Origin: Microbacterium sp. CH12i
GTDB taxonomy: Bacteria; Actinomycetota; Actinomycetes; Actinomycetales; Microbacteriaceae
Direction of reading: 5' to 3'
NCBI RefSeq assembly: GCF_000685355.1
Contig: NZ_JHET01000003.1
Coordinates: forward strand, 186,001-250,000
Length of the DNA stretch: 64,000 nt
Shown: one piece after another, positions 27,490 to 36,369 of the stretch
Layout of the letters: each line of letters starts with the position of its first letter
How positions within the stretch are numbered: the stretch's first letter is position 1
Notes under the pieces: model-generated
Databases searched by the model: none
What the model was told of the DNA's origin: nothing
What the model saw: only the letters and a program-made list of their open reading frames with translations
Made by a program: the position numbers and the translations under genes

Positions 27490-28190
27490 ATTCGGATCAC
27501 TCGCGCTTCGCGGACTGGGATGCCGCCTATGTTCTGGGATCACTCAGTCCCGCCGATCGTGCGCTCTACGAGAGGCACCTTGCGCAGTGTGGAGTCTGCC
27601 GCGCCGCCGTCGCGGAGATTGCACCGACGCTGGGTCTGCTGTCTCGCGTCCTTCCGGAGCGTGCCCAAGCGCTGCTCGATACAGATGCACCGTCGCCGGG
27701 GCCCGATCCAACGCGACGCAACAGCGTGATCGAGCTCGGCGAGGCCCGCGCCCGTCGGCGTCGGACGTGGTGGGTCGGCGGGATCGCGGCCGCCGTCGCA
27801 CTCGTCATCGGGATCGCGGCAGTTCCCATCGTGTCGTCCCTCATCCCCGCCGCATCGCAGACGGTCGCACTCGAACCCGTCGAGGAAGCGCCGCTGACGG
27901 CATCTGTCGCACTCACCGAGGTGGCCTGGGGTACGCGGATCGACATGACGTGCCGCTACGAGAAGAACGTCGATGCGCCACCAGACGGATGGGGCTACGC
28001 CCTCGTCGTGATCGCGACTGACGGCACCGAGAGCGAATTGTCCAGTTGGCGGGCATATCCGGAGTCGACGACACGGCTGAGCGCGGGAACTGCGCTCGAC
28101 GCGTCTGCGATCGCAGCCGTCGAGATCCGTGCCGTGGCGACAGGCACTGTGCTGATGCGGAGTGATCCGGGAGATTTCGGCCCGGAGTGA
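27486..28190 (+). CDS. anti-sigma factor, zinc-binding, single-pass membrane protein
   Basis: The 234-residue protein has an N-terminal anti-sigma domain with the zinc motif H-x3-C-x2-C (HLAQCGVC, residues about 31-38). It has one membrane helix near residues 98-120 and an extracytoplasmic RskA-type domain. This topology lets an outside or redox signal release the sigma factor. The partner is the overlapping ECF sigma factor. Confidence 0.88.
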   Translation: MNSDHSRFADWDAAYVLGSLSPADRALYERHLAQCGVCRAAVAEIAPTLGLLSRVLPERAQALLDTDAPSPGPDPTRRNSVIELGEARARRRRTWWVGGIAAAVALVIGIAAVPIVSSLIPAASQTVALEPVEEAPLTASVALTEVAWGTRIDMTCRYEKNVDAPPDGWGYALVVIATDGTESELSSWRAYPESTTRLSAGTALDASAIAAVEIRAVATGTVLMRSDPGDFGPE

Positions 28191-28256
28191 ACCAGAGCCG
28201 CGCCGCACTCGTGTCTACCGTGACCGGACTTCCGGTTGCGGAGCAGGAGGCTCGAA

Positions 28257-28778
28257 ATGAACTCGAAAATCACGATGGCCGTTCTCGGCGCCACGTTGTT
28301 GCTCACATTCGGTCTCGCCGGATGTGCCTCGACGGCCGGAGATTCGACAGGAGGTGCGGATCCTGGGTACGGGGGTGTTCAATCGTCCGAGGCGGCGCCC
28401 TCTGAGGCGGCGCCATCCGCGGGTGGGGCATCGCTGGCTACCGCTGAATCGTCGCTCGGTGAGATCGTCGTGGACGGTGAGGGTCTCACGGTCTATATGT
28501 TCGACAACGACACGCAGGGGGCTGAGACGAGTAGCTGCGAGGGACAGTGTGCAACGAACTGGCCGGCAGTGACGACCTCTGGCGATATGCCTGAGCTCGA
28601 AGGCGTGTCGGGCGAAGTCGGCACGATCACCGGTGTGGACGGTGCCATGCAAGTCACCCTGAACGGCTGGCCGCTGTATTACTACGCAGGAGATGGCGCG
28701 CCCGGTGATGTCATGGGACAGGGGATCAACGGCGTGTGGTGGGTGCTGTCGCCTGCCGGTGAGCGGATGGCACAGTGA
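28257..28778 (+). CDS. secreted COG4315-type lipoprotein
   Basis: The 173-residue protein has a signal peptide ending in the lipobox LAGC (Cys23 or so), then a low-complexity Ser/Ala/Glu linker and two COG4315 (PF03640) repeats with VYMFDNDTQGAETSSC, QCATNWPAV and NGWPLYYYAGD. Such lipoproteins are routinely encoded with ECF sigma/anti-sigma pairs of this type, as here. The ATG at 28257 follows GGAGGCTCGAA. The role is proposed to be in redox or envelope sensing. Confidence 0.87.
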   Translation: MNSKITMAVLGATLLLTFGLAGCASTAGDSTGGADPGYGGVQSSEAAPSEAAPSAGGASLATAESSLGEIVVDGEGLTVYMFDNDTQGAETSSCEGQCATNWPAVTTSGDMPELEGVSGEVGTITGVDGAMQVTLNGWPLYYYAGDGAPGDVMGQGINGVWWVLSPAGERMAQ

Positions 28779-28795
28779 GAGCCTAGGGTTGTACC

Positions 28796-29343
28796 GTGGC
28801 CCGTAACTCAGCAGACTCCCCGTCAGTCCCCGTCGACCTTCCTCTTGAGCAACGGCTGGCGGCTGCTGTCGAGCGGTACGGCGAGCCCGCGGTCGTTGAG
28901 CGTTCGCTCTCGCTGCTTGCTGGCAACAATGAGGGTGAGGACTTTCTTCTCTTCGTGGGGGGAGAGCACGCTCAGGGCATTCTGGATGGCGCGCCTGTGC
29001 TGTACTGGCCTGAACTCTGGGGCGCCCGCGCACTGCTCTATGTCTGGGATGACTCGGCCGCACCCGTCGTGATCGGAACCCTGAACAACCCCGCCTGGCG
29101 CGTGCGCGAGATGGGTGCGAGGGTTGCCGCAGCGCGCAACCTGCCCGCCGCATCCGAACTCGCAGAACTGCTGACCGACCGCGTGCCTCGCGTGCGTGTC
29201 GCGGCAGCAGAGCTCTGGGAACGGTGGGTTCCGTCGCCAACATGAATGGCGTCCGCGCCCTCCTCAAGGATCCTGAGATCGAGGTGCGTCGCGGAGCCCA
29301 GCAGGGGCTCGACGCCCTCCGCACCCGCTTCCCCAAGAAATGA
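28796..29343 (+). CDS. HEAT repeat domain-containing protein (frameshifted)
   Basis: The first frame carries a central LYWPELWGARALLYVWDD segment and a first HEAT-like repeat (AWRVREMGARVAAARNLPAASELAELLTDRVPRVRVAAAE). One base more near 29212 would continue into VGSVANMNGVRALLKDPEIE and the natural end LDALRTRFPKK, giving about 182 residues. HEAT repeats bind proteins; the partner is unknown. The GTG lies six bases after TAGGGT (leaderless type). Confidence 0.75.
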
Positions 29344-29350
29344 GTAGCGG

Positions 29351-29794
29351 TCAGCCCTGATCGTTAGGCCGTCTACGGCCGCTCTTGGTCTCTGAACGCT
29401 GGCGCTTTCCTTCGAGTCGCCGGCGCTGCGATCCCTTCGTGGGTCGCGTTGATCGACGAACTATGCCGGGTACGATCGCCTCGCGAAGAAGCTCGGCAAG
29501 CCGCTGCCGTGCGGCAACCCGGTTCTGCCGCTGGGAGCGCTGTTCACTGGCGCTGATGATGAGGATAGTCCCCGAAAGCCTCGATGCGAGCCGTTCCAGG
29601 GCCCGCGTGCGTTGAATATCGCTCAGCGCGCTCGTGGTACCGACGTCAAAGCTGAGCTGCACGCGCGAGTCGGTGGTGTTGACGCCCTGACCGCCCGGGC
29701 CGGAGGCGCGAGAGAACTGCTCGACGAGCTCTCCCGCCGGAACCCTGAGGCCGCGAGGAGCGCCGGGGCCCGGAGGTACATGCAGGTCATCCAC
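29351..29794 (-). CDS. arfB: peptidyl-tRNA hydrolase ArfB (ribosome rescue)
   Basis: ArfB releases peptides from ribosomes stalled at mRNA ends. The catalytic GGQ motif is in SRASGPGGQGVNTTDSRVQL, and the basic C-terminal tail (KGSQRRRLEGKRQRSETKSG) is the part that enters the empty mRNA channel. I place the start at the GTG at 29794, six bases after CAGACT (leaderless type); a TTG at 29812 is the alternative. Confidence 0.92.
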   Translation of the reverse strand: MDDLHVPPGPGAPRGLRVPAGELVEQFSRASGPGGQGVNTTDSRVQLSFDVGTTSALSDIQRTRALERLASRLSGTILIISASEQRSQRQNRVAARQRLAELLREAIVPGIVRRSTRPTKGSQRRRLEGKRQRSETKSGRRRPNDQG

Positions 29795-29816
29795 GTACTC
29801 AGTCTGCCGCAATGAG

Positions 29817-30257
29817 CTACGGAAAAATCCGGGCCGTGAATCCTAAGCGCTCGGTGATCTCGAGGATCTCGGCGACATTTGCGATTGGTACCACCACGAG
29901 CGGGTACGCATCGGAGTCTTCGTCGAGATAGACGATACGAAGGTCACGGGATGCCAGGAGACTGTCGGCGCGAACGATCGCGGCCGTCAGATCCCCTTCG
30001 ACATCGCCGACCTTGTCAAGCTCGACGCCGGTCGCGAAGACGCGCGGCAGCGGGGGAAGGGCATCGGCGAGTTCGATGCCGGTGTCGTTCACCTCGAGGT
30101 AGGCGAGCGCTCCCGCGTCGTCCAGTCCGTCGATGAGGGCTGTCCACGGATCTTCGTCGCCAGCCACTGCGAGCCGCACGGCCGGCAGGAGTTCAGGGTC
30201 ATCATCCAGAAGTTCGCAGAGACGCGTCCAGTCGTTCATGCCAGGGGACTCAGCCAT
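29817..30257 (-). CDS. hypothetical acidic protein (possible DUF6630 family)
   Basis: This is an acidic 146-residue cytoplasmic protein containing LIDGLDDAGALAYLEVNDTG, ELADALPPLPRVFATGVELD and a C-terminal YPLVVVPIANVAEILEITERLG. It resembles proteins I associate with DUF6630, but I am not certain. The ATG at 30257 or 30239 is the start; the longer reading is antisense to the ABC-F gene. Confidence 0.55.
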   Translation of the reverse strand: MAESPGMNDWTRLCELLDDDPELLPAVRLAVAGDEDPWTALIDGLDDAGALAYLEVNDTGIELADALPPLPRVFATGVELDKVGDVEGDLTAAIVRADSLLASRDLRIVYLDEDSDAYPLVVVPIANVAEILEITERLGFTARIFP

Positions 30258-30297
30258 GGTGACGACGCTAGCAGTCCGCGAATGGGAGGATTGAGCA

Positions 30298-31963
30298 ATG
30301 ACCGCAACACTGGTGGCCCGCGACCTTGCCGGCGGACACGGCCATCGCACCCTTTTCGATGCTCTCGATCTCACCGTCGCCCCTGGCGATGTCGTGGGAG
30401 TCGTCGGCGCGAACGGTGCAGGAAAATCCACGCTGCTTCGCCTCCTCGCCGGCATCGATGAGCCACAGGGCGGCACCATTTCGTTGGCGCCCGCCGATGC
30501 CTTCGTCGGCTGGTTGCCGCAGGAGCACGAACGCGTCGTCGGGGAGACGGTCGCCGAGTACATCGCGCGCCGCACTGGGTGTGCCAAGGCAAGCCGAGAC
30601 ATGGATGCCGCAGCTGCCGCCCTCGGCGATACCACGGCTGCGACGAACGAGGGGCCAGATCCCGCCGACGTCTACTCCGCAGCTCTCGAGCGCTGGCTGG
30701 CCAGCGGCGCCGCCGACCTCGAGGACAGACTCCCCGCAGTGCTCGCTGATCTGGGACTCGACCTTGGCGACGAGGAGGTCGCGGATGCATTGATGACGTC
30801 GCTCTCCGGTGGGCAGGCCGCCCGCGTCGGGCTGGCAGCTTTGCTCCTCTCGCGTTTCGACATCGTGTTGCTGGATGAGCCCACCAACGATCTGGACCTG
30901 GACGGTCTTGAACGCCTCGAGTCGTTCGTGCGTGGCCTCCGCGGTGGCGTGGTGCTGGTGAGTCACGACCGTGAGTTCCTCGCTCGCTGCGTGACACGAG
31001 TGCTAGAGCTCGACCTCGTGCAAGCATCCAATCGTGTTTTCGGTGGCGGGTACGACTCGTACCTCGAAGACGCGCGACCGCTCGCCGCCACAACGTGAGA
31101 AGTACGACGAGTTCGTCGACAAGAAGTCCGACCTCGTCTCGCGTGCACAAACCCAGCGCGAATGGTCGAGCCAGGGCGTGCGCAACGCCATGAAGAAGTC
31201 ACCAGACAACGACAAGATCAGACGCAAGGCAGCGACCGAATCGAGCGAGAAGCAAGCGCAGAAGGTGCGCCAGATGGAAAGCCGGATCGCCCAGCTTGAT
31301 GAGGTTGAAGAGCCGCGTAAAGAGTGGCAGCTCGAGTTCACGATCGGCTCGGCACCGCGCTCAAGTTCGGTGGTGTCCACCCTCAGCTCTGCCGTGTTCA
31401 CCCAAGGATCGTTCACCCTGGGCCCGGTGTCACTGCAGGTGAGCGCCGGCGACCGCATCGGCATCACCGGGCCTAACGGCGCGGGCAAGTCGACGCTGCT
31501 TCGTGCGTTGCTGGGCAGGCAGCTTCCGAACGAGGGAACCGCGAGTCTTGGTGCCAGCGTGCAGGTCGGAGAAATCGACCAGGCGCGGTCGCTGTTCACA
31601 GGCGTGCAGCCGCTCGCTGCGGCTTTTGAGGCACTCGTGCCGGAGATGGCCTCCGGCGAGGTGCGCACCCTGCTGGCGAAGTTCGCGCTCAAAGCCGATC
31701 ACGTGAATCGTCCGGTCGATGAGCTGTCGCCGGGAGAGCGCACACGCGCCGCGCTGGCGCTGCTGCAGGTGCGCGGCGTCAACCTGCTGGTGCTCGATGA
31801 GCCGACAAACCATCTCGATCTTCCGGCGATCGAGCAGCTCGAGCAGGCGCTGGAATCTTACGAGGGCACGCTACTGCTGGTCACACACGACCGGCGGATG
31901 CTCGACACGGTGAAGACTGACCGGCGCTGGCGCGTCGAGGCGGGTCAGGTCAGCGAGCTGTAA
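30298..31963 (+). CDS. ABC-F family ATPase (frameshifted in this sequence)
   Basis: Two ABC domains read in different frames. The first has GANGAGKSTLLRLLAG, LSGGQAARVGLAALL and VLLDEPTNDLDLDGLE. The second has GPNGAGKSTLLRALLG, LSPGERTRAALALL and VLDEPTNHLDLPAIEQL. The frames join if one C is removed near 31068, at YLEERDRS...REKYDEFVDKK in the inter-domain linker. With no membrane domain this is an ABC-F translation factor; such proteins act at the ribosome, and some protect against antibiotics. The corrected length is about 555 residues. Confidence 0.85.
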
Positions 31964-31966
31964 GAG

Positions 31967-32311
31967 CTAGCGCCCCTGGCGCTTCTTGAATGGCTTCGGC
32001 TGACCCTTGACGACCGGTGCTCGGCCTTTGCCCTTCGACGCCTTTGCCTTGCCGCCAGCCGGCACTTTCGGCTTCTCGGCGGGGGCGGGTGCGGCGGCGA
32101 TCATCGCCTTGGCTTCGTCGATGAACATCGTTCCGACGGGAGTCAGCCGGGTGGGGTTTCCACGCGTGAGCAGCGGCTGTCCGACCTCATCCTCGAGCTT
32201 CTCGATCGATGTGTACAAAGCAGCGAGGGGAATGCCGAGCGTCCCGGCTGCTCGCGGGAAGTGCAGTTCGTCGGCGACCGCGACAAAACGCTGAAGCAGG
32301 GTGATGTTCAT
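31967..32311 (-). CDS. stand-alone LysR-type DNA-binding domain with basic tail
   Basis: The 114-residue protein has an N-terminal LysR-type winged helix (MNITLLQRFVAVADELHFPR to LTPVGTMFIDEAKAM, residues 1-70). It has no effector domain. Instead a Lys/Ala/Pro-rich tail (residues 72-114) ends in PKPFKKRQGR. The tail looks histone-like and could bind DNA non-specifically. It overlaps the upstream acyltransferase gene by four bases. Similar truncated LysR proteins occur in Microbacteriaceae, as far as I recall. Confidence 0.75.
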   Translation of the reverse strand: MNITLLQRFVAVADELHFPRAAGTLGIPLAALYTSIEKLEDEVGQPLLTRGNPTRLTPVGTMFIDEAKAMIAAAPAPAEKPKVPAGGKAKASKGKGRAPVVKGQPKPFKKRQGR

Positions 32312-32898
32312 AAGGATTCCTTCGAGTCGAGCGGGTTCTCGTCGCGCAGGCGCGGCTCGGTGCGCAGCTCAGGACGAAATCCTGACTTGTCGGCGTAGAA
32401 CGCGCGGATGCGGTCCATATCGGCGGCAACATCGCCGGTCATATCGAGAGTGGGGCCAAGGCCGGTCGTCATAGTGGTGCGGTCCACGAATCCGAGGGTC
32501 ACCGGCATTCCTGCCTCGCGCGCGATGCGGTAGAAGCCCGATTTCCAGTATTCGTTGCCGCCTCGAGTGCCGTCTGGTGTGACCACCAGGCCGAACACCT
32601 CGCCGGCATCTATTCGCTCGACGACATCGGCAACGACCGTGCGGGGATCAGAGCGGTCAACGGCAATCCCGCCCAGCGCGCGCATGAGGGGTCCTCGCCA
32701 CCCGCGGAAGAGACTGTTCTTCCCCAGCCAGCGCATGTCGATGCCGAGGCGCCATGCGATCGCGAGCATGAACACGAAGTCCCAATTCGACGTATGAGGC
32801 GCCCCCACGAGAACCGTCGGTCGCTGCGGGGCGCTGTTCCCGGCGAGCGTCCACCGGCTGAACCGCCAGAAGATACGAGAAATGAGTCGTCGAAGCAC
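32308..32898 (-). CDS. 1-acylglycerol-3-phosphate O-acyltransferase-like protein
   Basis: The 196-residue PlsC-superfamily protein has the catalytic H-x4-D as HTSNWD, a glycerolipid-binding region with GGIAVDRSD, and the VVTPDGTRGGNEYWKSGFYRIA motif. A single N-terminal hydrophobic/basic segment fits a peripheral membrane enzyme. The substrate could be lysophosphatidate or another acyl acceptor. It is translationally coupled to the LysR-like gene. Confidence 0.85.
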   Translation of the reverse strand: MLRRLISRIFWRFSRWTLAGNSAPQRPTVLVGAPHTSNWDFVFMLAIAWRLGIDMRWLGKNSLFRGWRGPLMRALGGIAVDRSDPRTVVADVVERIDAGEVFGLVVTPDGTRGGNEYWKSGFYRIAREAGMPVTLGFVDRTTMTTGLGPTLDMTGDVAADMDRIRAFYADKSGFRPELRTEPRLRDENPLDSKESL

Positions 32899-32912
32899 CT
32901 CTCAACCGTAGA

Positions 32913-33494
32913 TCACCCCAGCTGAGATTCCTCGCTCAGACGGTGCCAGCTGCGGTTCTGGTAGACGAGTGCATTGCCATGCGTACCGGCTTCGACGTCG
33001 CGATCGATGTGCGCTTGGACTGCGTGTGCGGCGATGACCGTGGAGCCACCGGCATCCATCCGACTCACGATCGCGCAGCGCACCCACGCCCGGGAGCCGG
33101 CGTACACCGGCTCTCCGGTGGGAAGCGGAGCCCACGTCGTCGTGTCAGCGAATCGGTCCACTCCGCTGGTGGCACCGAGCTGGGCGATCGCAATGTCATC
33201 AGCATCGAGCAGGTGTACGACGATCGTTGAGGCGTTCAAGATCGCCGGTGCCGCCGACGACAGGCTGGAGACGGAGAAGATCAACAGCGGCGGGTCAACA
33301 CTCACCGACGACACCGATGACGCGGTCAGCGCTACTGGCCCCGCTTCGCTCTGCGCGGTAATGACGGCGACGCCCGACGGGTGCCCACGAAACACCGACT
33401 TGAACATGTCAGCAGACACCGAGCCGAGTTCGTGACGTTCGACAGGGCGGCTCTCGTCATGACGGGAGGCGGTGGGTGCAGGCAAGCTGGTCAT
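32913..33494 (-). CDS. flavin reductase family protein
   Basis: The 193-residue protein has the FMN-binding split-barrel fold: FRGHPSGVAVITAQSEAGPVALTASSVSSVSVDPPLLIFSVS is the classic N-terminal half. VRCAIVSRMDAGGSTVIAAHAVQAHI and a C-terminal ALVYQNRSWHRL follow. Members reduce flavin for a partner monooxygenase or bind FMN for other purposes. No partner is adjacent. Confidence 0.9.
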   Translation of the reverse strand: MTSLPAPTASRHDESRPVERHELGSVSADMFKSVFRGHPSGVAVITAQSEAGPVALTASSVSSVSVDPPLLIFSVSSLSSAAPAILNASTIVVHLLDADDIAIAQLGATSGVDRFADTTTWAPLPTGEPVYAGSRAWVRCAIVSRMDAGGSTVIAAHAVQAHIDRDVEAGTHGNALVYQNRSWHRLSEESQLG

Positions 33495-33566
33495 ACCGTG
33501 ACACTAGAGATCGACACCCCGGCCTGCTCGCCGATCGAAACATGCCGAAATGTAGGGGACGCGCGA

Positions 33567-33597
33567 AAGGGGCGCCGAAGGTGATTCGACGCCCCTT
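33567..33597 (-). terminator. terminator hairpin after the HesB-like gene
   Basis: AAGGGGCG and CGCCCCTT pair perfectly around a 15-base loop. On the minus strand the arm ends in a short TTT run just past the stop of the HesB-like gene. Confidence 0.7.
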
Positions 33598-33608
33598 CCG
33601 GTGAAGCT

Positions 33609-33908
33609 TTACGCCGGTTGCGGCAGGATCGTGAAGCTGACCGCTCCGGCATCATCGACACCAGCATCGAGCACCTTGTCAGAGAGTACCTCGGCGGCAT
33701 TCTCTTCCAGAAAGACACGGCTGCCGTCTCCTTCGATGATCACGTCGGCGGCCTCGGGTGCGGTGACGACGTGCACTGCGAATCGTGCTTCTCCGCTCGG
33801 GCCTTGCCCGTCAGCGGTCTGGATACGCAGCCCGGCTTCCGCGCTGGTTTCTTCTCGGCCGACGATGGTGGTGACGACGGCATCTGCATTCTCGGTGAGG
33901 GTGAGCAA
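33609..33908 (-). CDS. HesB/IscA-like Fe-S assembly domain protein lacking cysteines
   Basis: The 99-residue protein (LLTLTENADAVVTTIVGREE to FTILPQPA) has the beta-sandwich pattern of the HesB/IscA fold, with SRVFLEENAAEVLSDKVLDAGVDDAGAVSF. None of the cluster-binding cysteines is present. Actinobacterial proteins of this kind are annotated as HesB. I place the start at TTG 33908 because AAGGAGAG lies at the right distance; no ATG or GTG fits. Confidence 0.7.
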   Translation of the reverse strand: MLTLTENADAVVTTIVGREETSAEAGLRIQTADGQGPSGEARFAVHVVTAPEAADVIIEGDGSRVFLEENAAEVLSDKVLDAGVDDAGAVSFTILPQPA

Positions 33909-34015
33909 AAGACTCTCCTTCCGGTTGCGGACATGCCCCAGACGGAACATGTCCGGGCTACGATTCCGCAGTGCGACGGATGCTGCAACCTCAGAACCGA
34001 ATTCGCAGGAACCTC

Positions 34016-34495
34016 TCAACCTCGTCGCATCAACCTCGGAAGCACTACCCACAGGGCGATGACAAGGACTGTACCGACGGCGAGCACTGCGGTCGAGATT
34101 ATCCGCTGGAGCGTGAAGTCGACGATAAGCGTCACTACACCGATGCTGAGAGCGCCGATGACGACGAGGTCGGCTTTCACGATCTGAGATGCGAACCGCA
34201 CGAGGTCGGGTTTGCGGTGTTGCCCGAACAATGATCGGTGCATCCCCACTGGGGTGAGAGCGAGGATTGTCGCTAGCGCAGCGAGTCCCACGAGCACGAT
34301 GTACAGACCGCGCTGCAGATCGTCGAGTTCGGTGAATCGCGGCTGGAAGGCGACCGCGAGCAAAAAGCCCGACAGTACCTGAGTGCCGGTCTGCATTACG
34401 CGCAACTCCTGCATCAGCTCATCCCAGTTGCGATCCGCGCGCTCGTTTGACGTCTCGCCTCTGCCATCGTCGCTCATGCCGGGGGAATCGTTCAT
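34016..34495 (-). CDS. DUF6328 family membrane protein
   Basis: The 159-residue protein has an acidic N-terminus, then WDELMQELRVMQTGTQVLSGFLLAVAFQPRF, the characteristic DUF6328 segment, and four membrane helices with LTPVGMHRSLFGQHRKPDLVRFA between the second and third. The function is unknown. The ATG at 34495 is preferred over a reading 18 codons longer because it gives the acidic family-like N-terminus. Confidence 0.8.
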   Translation of the reverse strand: MNDSPGMSDDGRGETSNERADRNWDELMQELRVMQTGTQVLSGFLLAVAFQPRFTELDDLQRGLYIVLVGLAALATILALTPVGMHRSLFGQHRKPDLVRFASQIVKADLVVIGALSIGVVTLIVDFTLQRIISTAVLAVGTVLVIALWVVLPRLMRRG

Positions 34496-34577
34496 GCTCT
34501 GAGTGTTCCGCTTTAGCAGCGGTACTGTCCACCCCACAAGACGTGCCACTTGTCGTACGCGGGCGTAGCATAGGGGG

Positions 34578-34712
34578 ATGCGTACTTCTCAGACCTCGGA
34601 ATCCACACCGGACGTGGACACGCTGGCGGCACCTGCTGGACTGAATCTGCTGGGCGACCCGAGCGTTGGCGCCTGCTGTGGCGGCGGCTCCTGCTCGATG
34701 CCTGGAGCCTAG
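34578..34712 (+). CDS. 44-residue Cys-rich small protein
   Basis: An ATG at 34578 opens a 44-codon reading with a polar N-terminus (MRTSQTSESTPDVDTLAAPA) and the C-terminus GACCGGGSCSMPGA, with three cysteines in eight residues. TAGCAT lies six bases before the ATG, as for other leaderless genes here, which supports expression. It lies between a divergent DUF6328 gene and the convergent MFS gene. CC-x3-SC could bind a metal or be modified; no family is certain. Confidence 0.55.
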   Translation: MRTSQTSESTPDVDTLAAPAGLNLLGDPSVGACCGGGSCSMPGA

Positions 34713-34733
34713 AGCCCGCTCGCTCCACGGCGG

Positions 34734-36221
34734 TCAGTGGCCGCCGTGCGCACCCTCTTCCTGGTCGTCAGCGGGCTTGCGAACGAAAGCGCTGAGCGCG
34801 ACTCCTCCGAGCGAGATGATCGCGGCGATCAGGAATGCCAATCGTGCACCGGGCGCCCCCGCGACCGCGGTCGGGAGCCCTGCGTTTTCGCCCGCGTGCA
34901 GGATCGACGAATACGTCACCGTCAGCAACGCGACACCGGCAGCCCCCGCGACCTGCTGAATCGTATTCAGCGCGGCGGATCCATGCGAGTAGAAGCGACG
35001 GCGCAGCGACCCCAGTGATGCTGAGAACAGTGGCGTGAACGACATCGCGAGTCCCACCGACATGACGGTCTGTGAGAGGACCAGCATCCACCACTCGGTG
35101 TGCTCGCCGACCGTTGAATAGAAAAACAGTGCGGCCGACACCATGATCGTGCCCGGAATCAGCAGCGTGCGCGTGCCCCGCGCATCATAGATGCGTCCCA
35201 TGATCGGCCCGAGGAGCCCCATCAACACCGATCCCGGCAGCAGGATCAGTCCCGACTGCAGCGCATCGAGACCAGCAACGTTCTGCAGGTACTGGGGCAG
35301 CAGGGTGAGCGTGCCGAACATCGACAGCGCGAGGATCGCCATGATGATCACGCCGATTGTGTAGTTGCCAGAGCGGAACACGCGTAGGTCAAGCAGCACA
35401 TCGTCGACGCGCTGCAGGACGAGCTGGCGCCAGACGAACAACGCCAGCGAGGCGCCACCGATGACGAGCGAGATCACGCCGATCGTCGCGCCGCCTGATT
35501 CACCGCCGCCGCCGAACTGGCTGAGTCCGTATACGACACCACCGAAACCAAAGACCGACAGCACGATCGACAGCACATCGACCGGCGCCTTGCGTGTTTC
35601 GCCCAGGTTCGTCATCCACTTGATGCCCATCGCCAGGGCGATCAGAGCGATCGGCAGGATGATGGCGAACAGCACCCGCCAGTTGAATGAATTCAGTACC
35701 GCGCCGGCGAGAGTCGGTCCGATGGCAGGCGCGAGAGAGATGACGAGTCCGACGCGGCCCATCATGCGGCCGCGGGACTGCGGGGGAACCACGTTCATGA
35801 TGGTGGTCATGAGCAGCGGCATCATGATGCCGGTGCCGCCTGCCTGGATGACACGGCCAACGAGTAGCATCTCAAAACCAGGCGCGACCAGGCACACGAG
35901 CGTTCCGAGCGTGAAAGCGCTCATCGCGGCGATGAAGACCTGCCGCGTCGTGAAGCGCTGCAGCAGGAACCCCGTTGTCGGAATCACAATCGCCATCGTG
36001 AGCATGAACGCGCTCGTGAGCCACTGACCGAGCTCGGGCGGGATGCCGAGGTCAGTGTTCAGGTGCGGAATCGCAATGCCCATCGTGGTCTCGTTGAGGA
36101 TCGCAACGAACGCAGCCACCAACAGTAGCCAGATCACACGCATATCTGAGGGCGCGATCAGCGGCGCCGACTTCGCAGTGGGGATAGAACCGGTCGATGA
36201 ACCGGTAGATGTGGTGGCCAA
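34734..36221 (-). CDS. DHA2-family drug efflux MFS transporter
   Basis: The 495-residue protein has about 14 membrane segments. The DHA2 signatures are FVAILNETTMGIAIPHL in helix 1, the QWLTSAFMLTMAI segment, and motif C-like GPTLAGAVLNSFNWRVLF. The N-terminus is polar (Thr/Ser-rich) and the C-terminus ends in EEGAHGGH. Such EmrB/QacA-type pumps export drugs or metabolites with the proton gradient. The substrate is unknown, and no regulator is adjacent except the divergent transporter gene. Confidence 0.9.
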   Translation of the reverse strand: MATTSTGSSTGSIPTAKSAPLIAPSDMRVIWLLLVAAFVAILNETTMGIAIPHLNTDLGIPPELGQWLTSAFMLTMAIVIPTTGFLLQRFTTRQVFIAAMSAFTLGTLVCLVAPGFEMLLVGRVIQAGGTGIMMPLLMTTIMNVVPPQSRGRMMGRVGLVISLAPAIGPTLAGAVLNSFNWRVLFAIILPIALIALAMGIKWMTNLGETRKAPVDVLSIVLSVFGFGGVVYGLSQFGGGGESGGATIGVISLVIGGASLALFVWRQLVLQRVDDVLLDLRVFRSGNYTIGVIIMAILALSMFGTLTLLPQYLQNVAGLDALQSGLILLPGSVLMGLLGPIMGRIYDARGTRTLLIPGTIMVSAALFFYSTVGEHTEWWMLVLSQTVMSVGLAMSFTPLFSASLGSLRRRFYSHGSAALNTIQQVAGAAGVALLTVTYSSILHAGENAGLPTAVAGAPGARLAFLIAAIISLGGVALSAFVRKPADDQEEGAHGGH

Positions 36222-36369
36222 AACGTCTCCTCAGCGGGTGGGGTGGGCGGAAGGCCAATCGCGGAGCCGACAGATACGGCATCCGCTCGCGGACGACGAT
36301 CCAGAATAACGCCCCTCGCTGTGCTCCCATTCCCGCCAGAGGGAAGTTTCTCGCAGATAGGCTGACCGA

